Source of the DNA: Phoronis australis
Taxonomy: Eukaryota > Phoronida > Phoronidae
DNA length: 64,000 bases
NCBI GenBank assembly: GCA_002633005.1
Contig: NMRA01000071.1
Coordinates: 427,511-491,510 of the forward strand
Direction of reading: 5' to 3'
Shown here: positions 1 through 12,700 of the stretch, piece by piece
Layout: each line of letters begins with the position of its first letter
Numbering within the stretch: position 1 is the stretch's first letter
The notes under the pieces: generated by a model
Told to the model about the DNA's origin: nothing
Seen by the model: the letters and a program-made list of their open reading frames with translations, nothing else
The model's database searches: none
Position numbers and translations under genes: made by a program

Positions 1-689
1 AAAATTATGATTGTTGCATGACGTCAGGTGTATTGTTTAACAATAACTATAAGTAAATAAAACAACAAAAATGGATCACTGAAATTTTCAGATGTAATAA
101 CATCCTTCGTCAACAGAAACAGAAATAAAGTAAAATCAAACAAATATGTCAAATGTTTTACTATTTATTCTACTTTTCGACAAACAAGTGTATCCCGTTG
201 CGGATCTGGATTGCCTCTTTTATTTTCGGATTTATTTTTTACGTTAATTAACAATAACAATGTGGCTTGTGATAATATGACGTCATTGTTGCTATGCAGC
301 GTATAACTTTAAAATTTATGCAACTGGACCCTGATGATTAAAGTTAATGTGGTTTCCAGGTTGTTGTGTTGTAACTGAATGATGTGGATGTACAATACGT
401 GTTTTTCACAAAATAATTGATCAACAAATTGCTGCTAAATATGCATTTACTGAAATAATTGTGTTTCAGATATTTATTAAATAATGTATGTTGCTTTACT
501 ATGTAGGTTGGTTTATATGATTCTTGATTTATACAAAGTGTGATTGATTGTGTGCGTCATGCTGAGTTGAAATTATCTACAATACTAGTTCATGGACCAC
601 TAACTCTGCATATTCTATACAATCGTTTGCAAAGTCACTATTCATTAGCGACATCTGGTGTGATGCACGGTTTTACTTCTGACAAGTAT

Positions 690-805
690 GTGATGCCTGA
701 CTTGTGATGCCTGACTTGTGATGTCTGACTTGTGATGTCTGACTTGTGATGTCTGACTTGTGATGCCTGACTTGTGATGTCTGACTTGTGATGTCTGACT
801 TGTGC
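690..805. repeat. 14-bp minisatellite, about 8 copies
   Basis: Tandem copies of TGATGTCTGACTTG with C/T variation at one position. A short open frame across it on the minus strand is a by-product of the repeat. Confidence 0.85.
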
Positions 806-936
806 GAGTAAGTCTGTTTTATTATTTCCTGTGCATTACCACTGTGGCCAAGATGTGACATCATTGCTAGTAATAGATTTCATACAACTTTAGAAACATT
901 CAGGGTCCTTGCTGATCTGACAGGTTGAGGTTATAT

Positions 937-1439
937 CAGGGCTTGGAATTTTCCGCGGAAACGCGGATTTCCGATTTTTTCAAATGTGCTTTCCGCTTTT
1001 TTTAGTAATATTTCCGCGTAAAAAAATCGGATTTGATATAAAATTTCCGCGGCAAATTCCTTTCTTACCGCGGCGTTGCAGACGACGTTCTCCTCGAAAA
1101 GCGGAAGTTGCTCTTTATGTTTCGGAGGAACGTAAATTGTCAACATTGCCGGGGCTTCTGGGACAGCGTGGTGGGATTTTCAATGGCGTCTGGTCGTGTT
1201 ATTGTTAAGCGCGGCGACAAATACTACTGCTCTGCAGCCAAGCCAAATATGTGGGTTGGGAGTGGACGGGCAAGCTAAAAGGACGCAGACGCATGCTACT
1301 GATAGTGGTAACGTTTTTTTTTTAGTCCTCCCGATTTTTGTCGGGGAAAGGTTCACATCGACCATTTCAAGGCTGGTTATCGGGCATGATTTGGGCCGAA
1401 AGTTTCCGCGTTTTTCGTCATTGGTCATTCCAAGCCCTG
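937..1439. mobile_element. hAT-like non-autonomous DNA transposon (MITE), 503 bp
   Basis: The element begins CAGGGCTTGGAAT and ends with its exact reverse complement ATTCCAAGCCCTG, giving 13-bp perfect terminal inverted repeats of the CAGGG...CCCTG type usual in hAT elements. It is flanked by TTATAT at 931-936 and 1440-1445, a probable target-site duplication (hAT elements normally make 8 bp, so this may be partly eroded). The ends are rich in TTTCCGCG motifs. A short open frame from ATG 1183 ([15 protein letters not shown]...) recurs in the second copy at 5489 and may be a remnant of a longer parental ORF. No transposase is visible. Confidence 0.8.
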
Positions 1440-1453
1440 TTATATGCTACACT

Positions 1454-1862
1454 AGAAAAATGTTGAGTTTGGTTTTTGAACATCATACATGTATCTAATT
1501 CTCATGAAAATGTTGAGTTTGGTTTCTGAACATCATACATGTATCTAGTTCTCATGAAAATGTTGAGTTTGGTTTCTGAACATCATACATGTATCTAGTT
1601 CTCATAAAAATGTTGAGTTTGGTTTCTGAACATCATACATGTATCTAATTCTCATGAAAATGTTGAGTTTGGTTTCTGAACATCATACATGTATCTAGTT
1701 CTCATGAAAATGTTGAGTTTGGTTTCTGAACATCATACATGTATCTAGTTCTCATGAAAATGTTGAGTTTGGTTTCTGAACATCATACATGTATCTAGTT
1801 CTCATGAAAATGTTGAGTTTGGTTTCTGAACATCTTACATATATCTAGTTCTCATGAAAATT
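1454..1862. repeat. 50-bp minisatellite, about 8 copies
   Basis: Repeat unit contains TGTTGAGTTTGGTTTCTGAA, recurring every 50 bp from 1461 to 1811 with few substitutions; the last copy is the most diverged. It lies in the intron upstream of the TUFM exon. Confidence 0.9.
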
Positions 1863-2433
1863 AGTTTTTAAAAAGCTCCGTCTTTGCATAATGTGGTATC
1901 AAAAACTTTTTGGATATTTAGGGAAAAAAAACAAAAGTTGTATGAACAAAATCAACTGATTTACAAAAATTTGAGCTGTTTTCAGATTTTATTGATGAAT
2001 ATCTATATCCAAACAATTTGGTCACTCAAGTTGTTTTGCTATGAATTTTCCCGATAAGAAATGGTAACTTAATCCAATAGATGCCAGGTCAATATGAAGT
2101 TGAGAATTAAATTCTACAGGTTTGCTACTCAACATGCCTTCTGATTAGAAAATCTTTTTTCAGCGAGATAAAAGTTCCACTATGGGGGATTTAATTTTGT
2201 CAGGGGGGAATGAAGCGGGTGTTTGGTCCCAAATTTGAGAGCTGATAGTTTAACACATTGAAGCATCATTTTGGAGCAAACTTTGCAAGAGTGAAAACAT
2301 AAAAACGATTCACTTGAAGCGAGTATTAGAAACAGTGTAAGGATGTTACGAATCAATAATTCGAAAGAGTTGAGATTTTAGGAATATTCTAACCAAGACC
2401 AATATCTAGAAAGTTGTCCGCCGTTTGTTTCAG

Positions 2434-3455
2434 GTGCGTCTCAGATGGATGGTGCAATTCTGGTTGTCGCGGCAACAGATGGGCAGATGCCTCAGACTAG
2501 AGAGCACCTGTTGTTAGCCAAACAGATTGGAGTGGAGAAGCTGGTTGTATACATAAATAAAGCTGATATTGTAGACACTGAGACATTGGAGTTGGTTGAG
2601 ATTGAAATGAGAGAACTCCTGACGGATTATGGCTTTGATGGTGACAGTACACCTGTGGTATGTGGGTCTGCTTTGTGTGCTTTAAATGGAACTCAACCAG
2701 ATATCGGCAGTGAATCTATAGTGTCTCTACTTCAAATGTTAGATGACTATGTACTTCTACCTGAGAGGGATGTCACCAGTCCCTTCTACTTGCCTATAGA
2801 GTCCTCATTCACAGTGCAGGGGCGCGGCACTGTGTGTATTGGAACATTAAAGAAAGGTGTGATCAAAAAGGGCGAGGCAGCCACCCTGCTAGGTTATGGA
2901 AATGAGGTTAAGACAGGTGTGTCAGACATTCAGGTGTTTCACAAGTCGGTTAATGAGTGTGAGGCAGGTGATAATGTAGGTGTGCTAGTGCGAGGAGTCA
3001 AACCTGAGCTGATCCAGAGGGGCATGGTGTTGTGTGCCCCAGGGTCGCTACAACAGGTCAACTCATTCCAGGCACAGATGTATGTACTGAGTAAGGGTGA
3101 AGGAGGTCGACACAAGCCAATCATGAGTAATTACATCCAGGTAATGTACTCTAACCTTTGGGACATGGCTGCTGTCTTACTCAGCCCACCAGACAAGTCT
3201 ATGTTCATGCCGGGGGACAACAGGTTAGGCACATTTGTACTACGTAAGCCTATGGTGGTGAATGTAGGACAGAGGTTTACTGTCAGGGAGAACAACATAA
3301 CCACTATCACAGGACTAGTCACAGACTTGCTACCCCCATCTAACTTGGAATTGCCAGGTTTCAACTTTGAGAGGCCACGATCTTACGTGATTGAGAGTAA
3401 TTTGTCAGTTGTTAGGAACAAGCGTGCAAAACGTAAAGCAAAGAAATCTGGTTGA
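2434..3455 (+). CDS. TUFM: Elongation factor Tu, mitochondrial, C-terminal coding exon (partial)
   Basis: This terminal exon encodes the C-terminal three quarters of a mitochondrial-type EF-Tu, the GTPase that delivers aminoacyl-tRNA to the mitoribosome. A CAG acceptor ends at 2433. The first two bases complete a glycine codon, giving G-A-S-Q-M-D-G, the segment that follows the DCPGH motif in EF-Tu. Visible features are [11 protein letters not shown], the guanine-specificity motif NKAD (about 40 residues into the exon), GSAL, then beta-barrel domains 2 and 3 with GRGTV, FHKS, EAGDN, GGRHKP and GQRFTVR. It ends in a basic tail [11 protein letters not shown] before TGA at 3453-3455. The GGRHKP and C-terminal pattern match EF-Tu rather than EF1A or HBS1. 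Upstream exons, including the P-loop, lie outside the window. The gene is convergent with DHX34. Confidence 0.93.
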
Positions 3456-3530
3456 CAGTTCTTACTTCACTGTTATTTAATGCCAGTGTCATTCAACCTA
3501 TCACCACATGCTGTCTTGTATGTGGGATGG

Positions 3531-3536
3531 AATAAA
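3531..3536 (+). other. Poly(A) signal of TUFM
   Basis: AATAAA lies 76 bp after the TUFM stop codon in otherwise non-coding DNA. It is 38 bp from the opposing DHX34 signal, so the two 3' ends nearly touch. Confidence 0.7.
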
Positions 3537-3573
3537 GTTATGAGTTCTTGACAGCGACAATGTAGTTTTACTG

Positions 3574-3579
3574 TTTATT
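3574..3579 (-). other. Candidate poly(A) signal of DHX34
   Basis: AATAAA on the minus strand (TTTATT on plus), about 175 bp downstream of the DHX34 stop at 3755. Other AATAAA-like strings occur nearby, so the choice is tentative. Confidence 0.5.
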
Positions 3580-3754
3580 TCTGAGCAACAAACGAGAGCA
3601 AACAAAACAAGAGCAGTAAACAACAAAGTACACATTATTCACATGCAGTACTCTTTGTTATTACAGCCTGCATGGCTTCTTTTAATAAACAATAGTGTCC
3701 CACTACATTCAGTAGCACTACATCCTGTATTAAACACTGCATTCAGCGTATACA

Positions 3755-6700
3755 TCACGATAACATCTGGTCGTGTTTGCATGTTTTCCTGTGTTTGAAT
3801 ATCTCTGTAGTAGTGAACCTGAAGTGTCCGTCACAGTCTCCACAGTAGTAAGGTTTGCGTAACACGCCTAACTCTGGCTTGTCACATGCATTGTCACACT
3901 GGCTCTCTGCAATAAACACTCAAATTGTAAACATTCATCTTCCCATAGTTGGGCATGCCTGGACACAACATCTCACAAGCATGTAATGACAAACATCAGA
4001 CATAAAACTGCCAAGTGCAGGAAAAGTAAGATAATGAATTACAATATTTCTCGAGGTTGGCTTGTTTGTGGTTGTGTTAGTAACTTGAAAATCCATGTGA
4101 TAGACTGACCACATGCAAATGCTGGTCATTCACAAAATTATGTTCTTTGTTTATATACTTTGTGTAAATAAACAAATCATGTCACACGACATGATCACAT
4201 GACATTACGAGTGCGTCAGTTCAATTTACCAGAAGTATTCTCAGCTGTTGTCTTCTCAGCACATTCCGCCTCGTGCTGCAGTCGCTGCGTTACCGTGACA
4301 ACCAGACTCTCGGCACACCGTGGGCAGGTCCAGTGACGTTGCATGTACATGGTGTACTCCCCATAGACAGTGGCGACACCTTCGTCGTGCAAACTGAAAC
4401 AAGTTTGTGTCAAACACTCGACTGTATTTAAGATAGTTTGTGTTGAGTTTGGAGGAAAGTGATTCACCTTGATTAGTTATCAGTTATGTGTCGCCAACAC
4501 TGTAATCAGTAACCCTAACCCTAACCCCAACACTGCAAGCTGAAGACTACAACTATTATTAGAAAAGCTTTGTATTTTGTGGAAAATTAGCAGTTCTTGG
4601 CAACTTGCCATACCTGCTTATACTTTTCCAGTAATGGTAACTGTCAAAGACCAAATAAACCCGATGGCCATGTTAACTCTGGGTGACTACACACCTCAAT
4701 CCCAGAGCTCAGGTTGTGGAAACTTACTGTTAAACTGTTAATGCATACCAGGACAGGTCTGCAGTATGAGAGATCTCACCAAGTCTATTTTGTTATGAAC
4801 AGTGAAAAGCATCCTCAGGGATTAGGGACTTCAGTACAAGGTGGAGGGTGTAGCCATCATGAGTTAAGGTGAGCTGCAGGTGTAATTGGGCTGTGACACC
4901 ACTAATCTGGTTCTTTTTATTGAATAACAGCCCATGTGAATACAAAGCACCAGTTATTGTAAATTGTGAAGTAAAAATGTTTCATAAACAGACTTGATTA
5001 GTTTTATGGTAAACTGTGGAAATAACAAATAGGACGCATAGTTTGAGAAGAACAAGGAATTCAAATCTTTTGACAATAAGAAATATTAAGCACTTTAAGC
5101 AGTTTAACAAAATTGACAAGAATCTGTGTTTGTGACAACAGAGTACCACTTATTCATAAATTAATCCGTATTCTAGAATTATGTAATGTTGTTGATCCCC
5201 TATCCCCTTACCATCCACAGGTGAGATAATCGTTAACCTGTGTGCCCCCTTTCACTGGATGCTCTGCTCCCTTACTGGCCAGCTGGATCAACCCTTTGAT
5301 CACTTCATTCTCACAAGTTGTATCTGAAAGACAAAACAAAATATTTATTAGATTAGGCAACTGCGCTATGTCCCATACCTCCCCAAAGAGGGCAGCACCA
5401 GTGTGGTGCAGGAGATGGTGTCTAATCTATGACTTGAGATACAAAATGACTTTCCCTGATAGAGAGCTGGGGAAGCAAATGTAACTCTCAGGGCTTGGAA
5501 TTTTCCGCGGAAACGCGGATTTCCGCTTTTTTCAAATGTGCTTTCTGCTTTTTTTATATTTCCGCGTAAAAAAATCGGATTTGATATAAAATTTCCGCGG
5601 CAACTTCCTTTCTTACCGCGGCGTTGCAGACGACGTTCACCTCGAAAAGCGGAAGTTGCTCTTTATGTTCGGAGGAACGTAAATTCAACATTGCCGGGGC
5701 ATCTGGGATAGCGTGGTGTGATTTTCAATGGCGTCTCGTGTTATTGTTAAGCGCGGCGACAAATACTACCGCTCTGCAGCCAAAAATGTGTGGGTTGGGA
5801 GTNAGGTGTAATTGGGCTGTGACACCACTAATCTGGTTCTTTTTATTGAATAACAGCCCATGTGAATACAAAGCACCAGTTATTGTAAATTGTGAAGTAA
5901 AAATGTTTCATAAACAGACTTGATTAGTTTTATGGTAAACTGTGGAAATAACAAATAGGACGCATAGTTTGAGAAGAACAAGGAATTTGAATCTTTTGAC
6001 AATAAGAAATATTAAGCACTTTAAGAAGTTTAAGAAATATTAAGCACTTTAAGCAGTTTAAGCACTTTAAGCAGTTTAAGCACTTTAAGCAGTTTAAGCA
6101 CTTTAAGCAGTTTAAGCACTTTAAGCAGTTTAAGCAGTTTAAGCAGTTTAACAAAATTGACAAGAATCTGTATTTGTGACAACAAAGTACCACTTATTCA
6201 TAAATTAATCCGCATTCTAGAATTATGTAATGTTGTTGATCCCCTATCTCCTTACCATCCACAGGTGAGATAATCGTTAACCTGCGTGCCCCCTTTCACT
6301 GGATGCTCTGCTCCCTTACTGGCCAGCTGGATCAACCCTTTGATCACTTCATTCTCACAAGTTGTATCTGAAAGACAAAACACAATATTTATTAGATTAG
6401 GCAACTGCGCTATGTCCCATACCTCCCCAAAGAGAGCAGCACCAGTGTGGTCCAGGAGATGGTGTCTAATCTATGACTTGAGATACAGAATGACTTTCCC
6501 TGATTGAGAGCTGGGGAAGCAAATGTAACTCTACTAGTTTACAGGTGTTAGGGTAGAGGTCTCTGCAGTTAAGGAAATATAGTGTATTGTACAGAGTGTG
6601 AGGTAAAGGTCTCTGTAGTTAAGGAAATATAGTGTATTGTACAGAGTGTGAGGTAGAGGTCTCTGCAGTTAAGTAAGGAAATATAGTGCATTGTACAGAG

Positions 6701-9700
6701 TGTGAGGTAGAGGTCTCTGCAGTTAAGTAAGGAAATATAGTGTACTGTACAGAGTGTGAGGTAGAGGTCTCTGTAGTTAAGGAAATATAGTGTATTGTAC
6801 AGAGTGTGAGGTAGAGGTCTCTACATTGATGTAATGGCCTCCCCCACTCTATACTTCACTTACCCTCACTTGGTCCCACGTACAGGTGGGTTACCTCCGC
6901 CGTAAACACCCGGCGCAGGGAATACTTGACTCTACTAGACAGGAATTCCCCCAGTTTCACAGCCAATGTCTGTTCCAATCGACGAGCTTTAGTGCTAACA
7001 ACTGGCTCACCATCTTCATTCAGGTGTTGGAAGGAATCTGTTAATATTGTATTTAATGGTTACTGCACTAGTGATCACTTCATTTTCACAACATTTACCA
7101 AAGTAATAATTCTATCAAATCTTACCCACATTTACCAATGTAATAATTCTATCAAATCTTACCCACATTTACCAATGTAAAAATTCTATCAAATCTTACC
7201 CATATTTACAAAGAAGGGTGTTACCTTCCCTCACACGCCAGTAGCTAACCTCATGTCTGACATGCAGCATACTCCATGCACTAGGTAATAACACTGATAA
7301 CAGGCAATAATAATAATAGTAGTAATAATAATGATAATAAAGCAATCAGAATTCCTCAGATGAGACCTTTAAACGACATCAGTTGATCCGTTTCCTAACC
7401 TTAGTACTAGCCTTAAAATTACAGACGACAGAAATGTGTCTGACGTAGGTACACATTCCAGTTCAGAGTATCATCAGTACTCTCACATGTCTGGTGTGAT
7501 CTCACTGCCCAACTGTAGACAAAATTACCGACCCACCTTCCAGCCTCAGTTTCAGCAATGACTGCCATGTGTTCCTCAGTTGTACCGCGCTCACCAGGAC
7601 CTCTTCGGCTTCTTCAGCATCAGCAAACTTCACCTCTAACCACTCGTCAAATACGAGTCTGAGGAGAACAGAAAATACATGGTCTTATTGATCATCAAGT
7701 TGGCAACAGGTGGTGCCAGCTGTACATGGTCATGTGATGTAAACAAACTGATATTTCCTGTATAGGCCTGTATACATGCTTGGTGAATAAATGGCAACAA
7801 CAATTTGTAAATGTTTCTCTGTTACCTTCATTGTTAAATTATATAATCATCACAGTTACTTCGTGCAATGTCTTTGTTTGTTTACACAGAAGACTTGGAC
7901 AATATGACTTACTCTCACGTTTGACAGGGCCAATGTGGATTTTGTCTTTTAAAAACATATTGAATACCCTGCAAACACATATTTAAGTGACATCTATAAT
8001 TCAAACCATCAGACATCTACCACTACATGTTGTAATAGTTAGGTGCAGAAAGTCAGTGTAAAGACAATGAATATGAACACATAATGAATGAATGAATGAA
8101 CCAATCAACATTCTTGATACTTCTAACAGTATATTGTGTTGTATTCATACCTGGTGGCTGAACTGTTAGTGTCAATATGGTGAGCGTGTAGTAGCAAAGT
8201 CTGCAGGGCTGGCACTCTCATCGTTCCAGTTAAGTATGGTTTGGTCGTCTCTAAGAGGGTACTGGAAATATAAGTTAATGATGAGTAATTAACAACCAAT
8301 TCTAGCATTTGCAATGGAAATCCAGCAGCACTAGAAGTATGGTGGCCTTTTAGGTCTTAGAATGTATGGTGGTTTACTCACGACTTGTCACTCCTAGTAT
8401 GTATGGTGACTGGCCACTAACACATAACACAACAGTTCATGTCTGTGACTAGTCACTTACACATAACACAACAGTTCATGTCTGTGACTGGTCACTAACA
8501 CATAACACAACAGTTCATGTCTGTGACTGGTCACTTACACATAACACAACAGTTCATGTCTGTGACTGTACACTTCTGTCTTGGTTGTGGTCACTTGTTT
8601 GTCTGAATCAGTGTCTTGAAGATGAAGCAGGTCAGGATGGGTGGCAAATATGGACGTAGGGTGAAGAAGGACGAAGCCCTTTGACTGAAATACATATGGC
8701 AACTCACTGTTACAAAAGAGTTCACAAATAATCTCAGTAAGTTAATATGTTTTGGAACCTAAGCTGTGAGAGCGACTGTTTCATTTGAATGATCAATATG
8801 TGATAAACACACGGTCATTATGTCTCCTTAAGGGGTGAGTATATCAATAATGACCCAACATTGGTGAAGAAAGTCACAAACTTCTAAAATTATGATTATT
8901 CAAATATCAAAACATAAAATTGTAAATATTCTATCATCATACTTGTCTATCTCCATAAATTATTGTGTGACAAATAATGCCTACCTTTGTATGGAATGCC
9001 TGCTCTGAGTCTGCCTTAAATGAGTTGCACTCGTCTGGTAAAGACACCTGTGGGTAGAGACCACTACTAAGGATGACCTTGAGTAAGTTGATCTCTCGTC
9101 GCGTGAACTGCCGACTCTGATTAGACTTTTCTTGTTCTCTCTCCATGTCATGAGTTAGACGGAACTCAAGGTCTTTGATGTCATTTGCAGCATCATCATC
9201 ACTGGACTTGTCATCCTGGGTGACGACCTATATACAGTGAGATGGGACAAGGTAATGACTATAAATCTAACGGCATGATGAGCTCAGAGAACAACAGAGG
9301 GCAGCTCAGTGGTCAATGCAGTCTACAATAAAAAGAGAAACATTCGTGAAATCCTTTCACATTTCATCAAATAGCTTCTTAACTCCATTTTTCAACCCAG
9401 AGAAGATCATTATGTATTTTCTCAATCCTTAATGACTGAACAAAAGAAAACATTTAAAACATTGTGCACTTATATCAGAGCATTGATATTGTATAAGTAA
9501 AAATTATTAGGCTTCTTACAAGCCATACGTTGGTCACGTCACATGACCTATAACAGTTAAGTGTGATCTCCGTCTCAACAAGGCCTTGAACCTTGAACTT
9601 TCTGCAAACCGTGCATTATCTCTAGTCCACTAGGCTGGCGGGACCACCGGTCGATCACAGAAATCCAATCAAACATATTTACACATGGATAAGATGCCTT

Positions 9701-12700
9701 CTATAAGTCTGAATGAATTTCTGTAATTGGCTGGTGATGCAGATAGTGCAGTGCAGTAGACAAAATTAGTTTAAAATGTTTAACCTCCTGCTGTTATGGA
9801 AAAGCAACCTAACATAAACAAAGTCACGATATTACTTAAAGTACATAAAGTGCAGCGACTAAAAACAAGTCAGAACAGAAGTTTAACCTCATTTTCCAAC
9901 TTCAGCACTTTCCGTTTGCGTGACAGGTTGTTTTGAGTTCGCTTCAGGTCACGTAACTTCTTGCGCTCACCGTGTCTCTGTCGTCGCTGCTCACTAGTTA
10001 ATAACCTCTCAGGTTCTTCAGCAGCTTGATGTAACAAGTTATGGTCCTACAGGCACAATGACATCATCACCTCATTTGAGCTTCATATAACAAGTTATGG
10101 TCCTACAGGCACAATGACATGATCACCTCATTGAGCTTCATATAACAAGTTATGGTCCTACAGGCACAATGACATCATCACCTCATTAGGACTGTGAAGG
10201 TATATAAGAGAGAGACCTTGACAAAATCAATAATGAAGTACAAATGGGTTGACTACATTTAACAGAAAAAGTTTGACTACAGGTGTCACTAATTGTGCGC
10301 TCCTATTCACACCCTGTACATGAATTGACCAAAATAATTTTATCCCAAAACTCAGTGCCACCTTCAGGAGGTCCTTGAACTGTCTCTTCAATTTGGTCAT
10401 CTCATAGAACCGTTGTTCCTCAAATCCTCGTCGCTTGCACCACTTCCTGGTCCCATGACCTTCAGCCTTGACTTGTATCCATTCATCGAATGCATTCAAC
10501 AGTGTGAAAGGGTCACCGTGGTCAGACTCAAGTGACTTTCTGGCAGACTAAAAGATGAACATAATTAACTTGAGTCTGAAGTAAGGTAGTGAAGGGAACA
10601 GACAGAACATGTATATTTAAAATTTGTATATTTAACACATGAACGTTTAACACATTCTGGAGAACAGGTTCGTCATTGGTCTCTAGAGGCATTGTAGTAT
10701 ATAAAATGGTCACTTACGTGGTTAGATGTTAACACATGTTTATTCAACACATGTATAGTTAACACTGCAGTACTTAGCCACTGGCACACTTAGCCACTGG
10801 AATACTTAGCCACTGGCATACTTAGACACTGGAATACTTAACCACTGGCACAGTCGCAAATGTGACTCAAAAAGGTGCTGTGCCAATTGTTCATTGGCTG
10901 GTCACTCTGGTGGTGAGTGGATTTTCTGAGCGATTGCGGACTTATATGATTTTTCTGTGTGGAATTCACTGCAAGAAACTGTCTCCTCCTCACTGTGGTG
11001 TTATTACTTAATACTAGGATATACGCTTGATACAAAACACGATTTTGAAGCATCATGGTGAATAACTTTGTTTCAGGTAATTTGAAAACAGTGAAGGCGT
11101 GCCTGTCGTTACCTCTGAATAAGAGTCATCACACCCTAGTAAGCGAATTCTTAACAATATCATGTTTACCAAGGCCATAGTCAGCCACAAACTTTCTGCG
11201 TCACAAGCCTATTTTTCACAAGAATTCTTGACTGTCTTTTGTCCACTCACCATATCCCTCCTCAAGTATCATCTACACTACATGTACACTCACCATGTCC
11301 CTCCTCAAGTATCATCTACACTACATGTCCACTCACCATATCCCTCCTCAAGTATCATCTACACTACATGTCCACTCACCATATCCCTCCTCAAGTATCA
11401 TCTACACTACATGTCCACTCACCATATCCCTCCTCTAGTAACATGTACACTACATTTACACTCACCATATCCCTCCCCAAGTATCATCTACACATGTACA
11501 CTCACCATAGCCTCATGGTCTGTGTGTGCTCTGCTTGTGAATGGAGACTGTACACTAAGTGCAGCAGCCACAGACAATATAGGATCTATCATGTGAAATA
11601 TTGAGCCCATGATCAGCATCTTGCCAATAGTCACATCTACAGGAAGTTGAGCCAACATCTGGCCAATAGGGGTCAGTGTCTCATCGTCAGCCAGTGCCCC
11701 CTGGTCCTTGAGGAAAGCGATGGAGTATTCTAGACTGTCTCTGGCTGGTGATTCAATGAAAGGGAACCTGCAGAAGAGTTGCAAAATGTCAATGAGTCTG
11801 GCAGACTACAGCTCCTCATGGTGGCAGATTTCACCAAGTACAGATGCAAAGATGTTCGCATTATTAGTGGCCTCTACGTGTCAAAATGGAGCATCTAATA
11901 GGTGCATTGAATGCATGACAAGTCTAAAGGTCATTAACAAACCAAAAAAAAAACTAGCATGAGAGAAATAAGTATCAAGTCTAGGTGTCCTTTGACTTCC
12001 AAATGACTTTGTGGCATCAGTGACACTGAGACACATTCAGCAACATACTTCCTGGCATCTGGCAGTCCCATAGAGGCCATCTGCAGTATGAGTGAATCAA
12101 GAGGTACTCGTAAGATCTCTGGCGTAGCATACTCTTGAAAGGCATCATAATCTGATTGGTCGTACAAACGGAAACACGTGCCTGGACCAGTACGTCCTAA
12201 ACAGAACATAAGCAATGTACAAGAGACTGAGATGTGTTAGAGTTGAGGATGACATGCAGTCTTGCAGGCAACTAAGTGAAATCAAGTCATATATTTAGAG
12301 TACAGTTTACTTCATAATTGGTCAGTTTGACGTAAATGTTCTTGAAATAGTCACTATCTCAAACTCAACTATTTTACTGAACTTATGGTCAACCTACACT
12401 GTACCTAGTTCAGTCAGAATCTGATGTTCCTGCAGAAGTCTAAAATAGATGGTAATAACAGACTACAACAAGTATCAGACTGGCTGTAATTGTGTTGTTT
12501 AACACCAATCAAGAGTTTCAATATACCTTCCAAGGCAAAACCCATTTATTAGAAATCCAGTGAATGTCCCCATCAAAGCATTTAAAGTTGAGCAAACAGA
12601 CAAAAGTACGTCCACCCATCAAAGTAGACTCATCCACATCCCTCCAAGTAGTCTGATCTGCAAATTAAAGTATTTCTGCCCCCCCCCCACCCCAAAGTAG

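Larger units (their letters stand above)
1..2433. other. Intron/upstream sequence of TUFM
   Basis: No coding exon was found here. The GTPase P-loop and DCPGH exons expected upstream of the TUFM exon at 2434 are absent, so they lie left of the window. The stretch holds a 14-bp minisatellite, a hAT-like MITE and a 50-bp minisatellite (listed separately); the rest is unremarkable AT-rich DNA. The acceptor at 2431-2433 ends it. Confidence 0.6.

Noticed and set aside
2434-3455. HBS1L or EEF1A instead of TUFM
   Set aside because: NKAD with GSAL, the FHKS/EAGDN/GGRHKP blocks and the compact C-terminus follow the bacterial/mitochondrial EF-Tu pattern.
4511-4528. Interstitial telomere or chromosome end
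   Set aside because: Only two and a half hexamers inside a gene intron.
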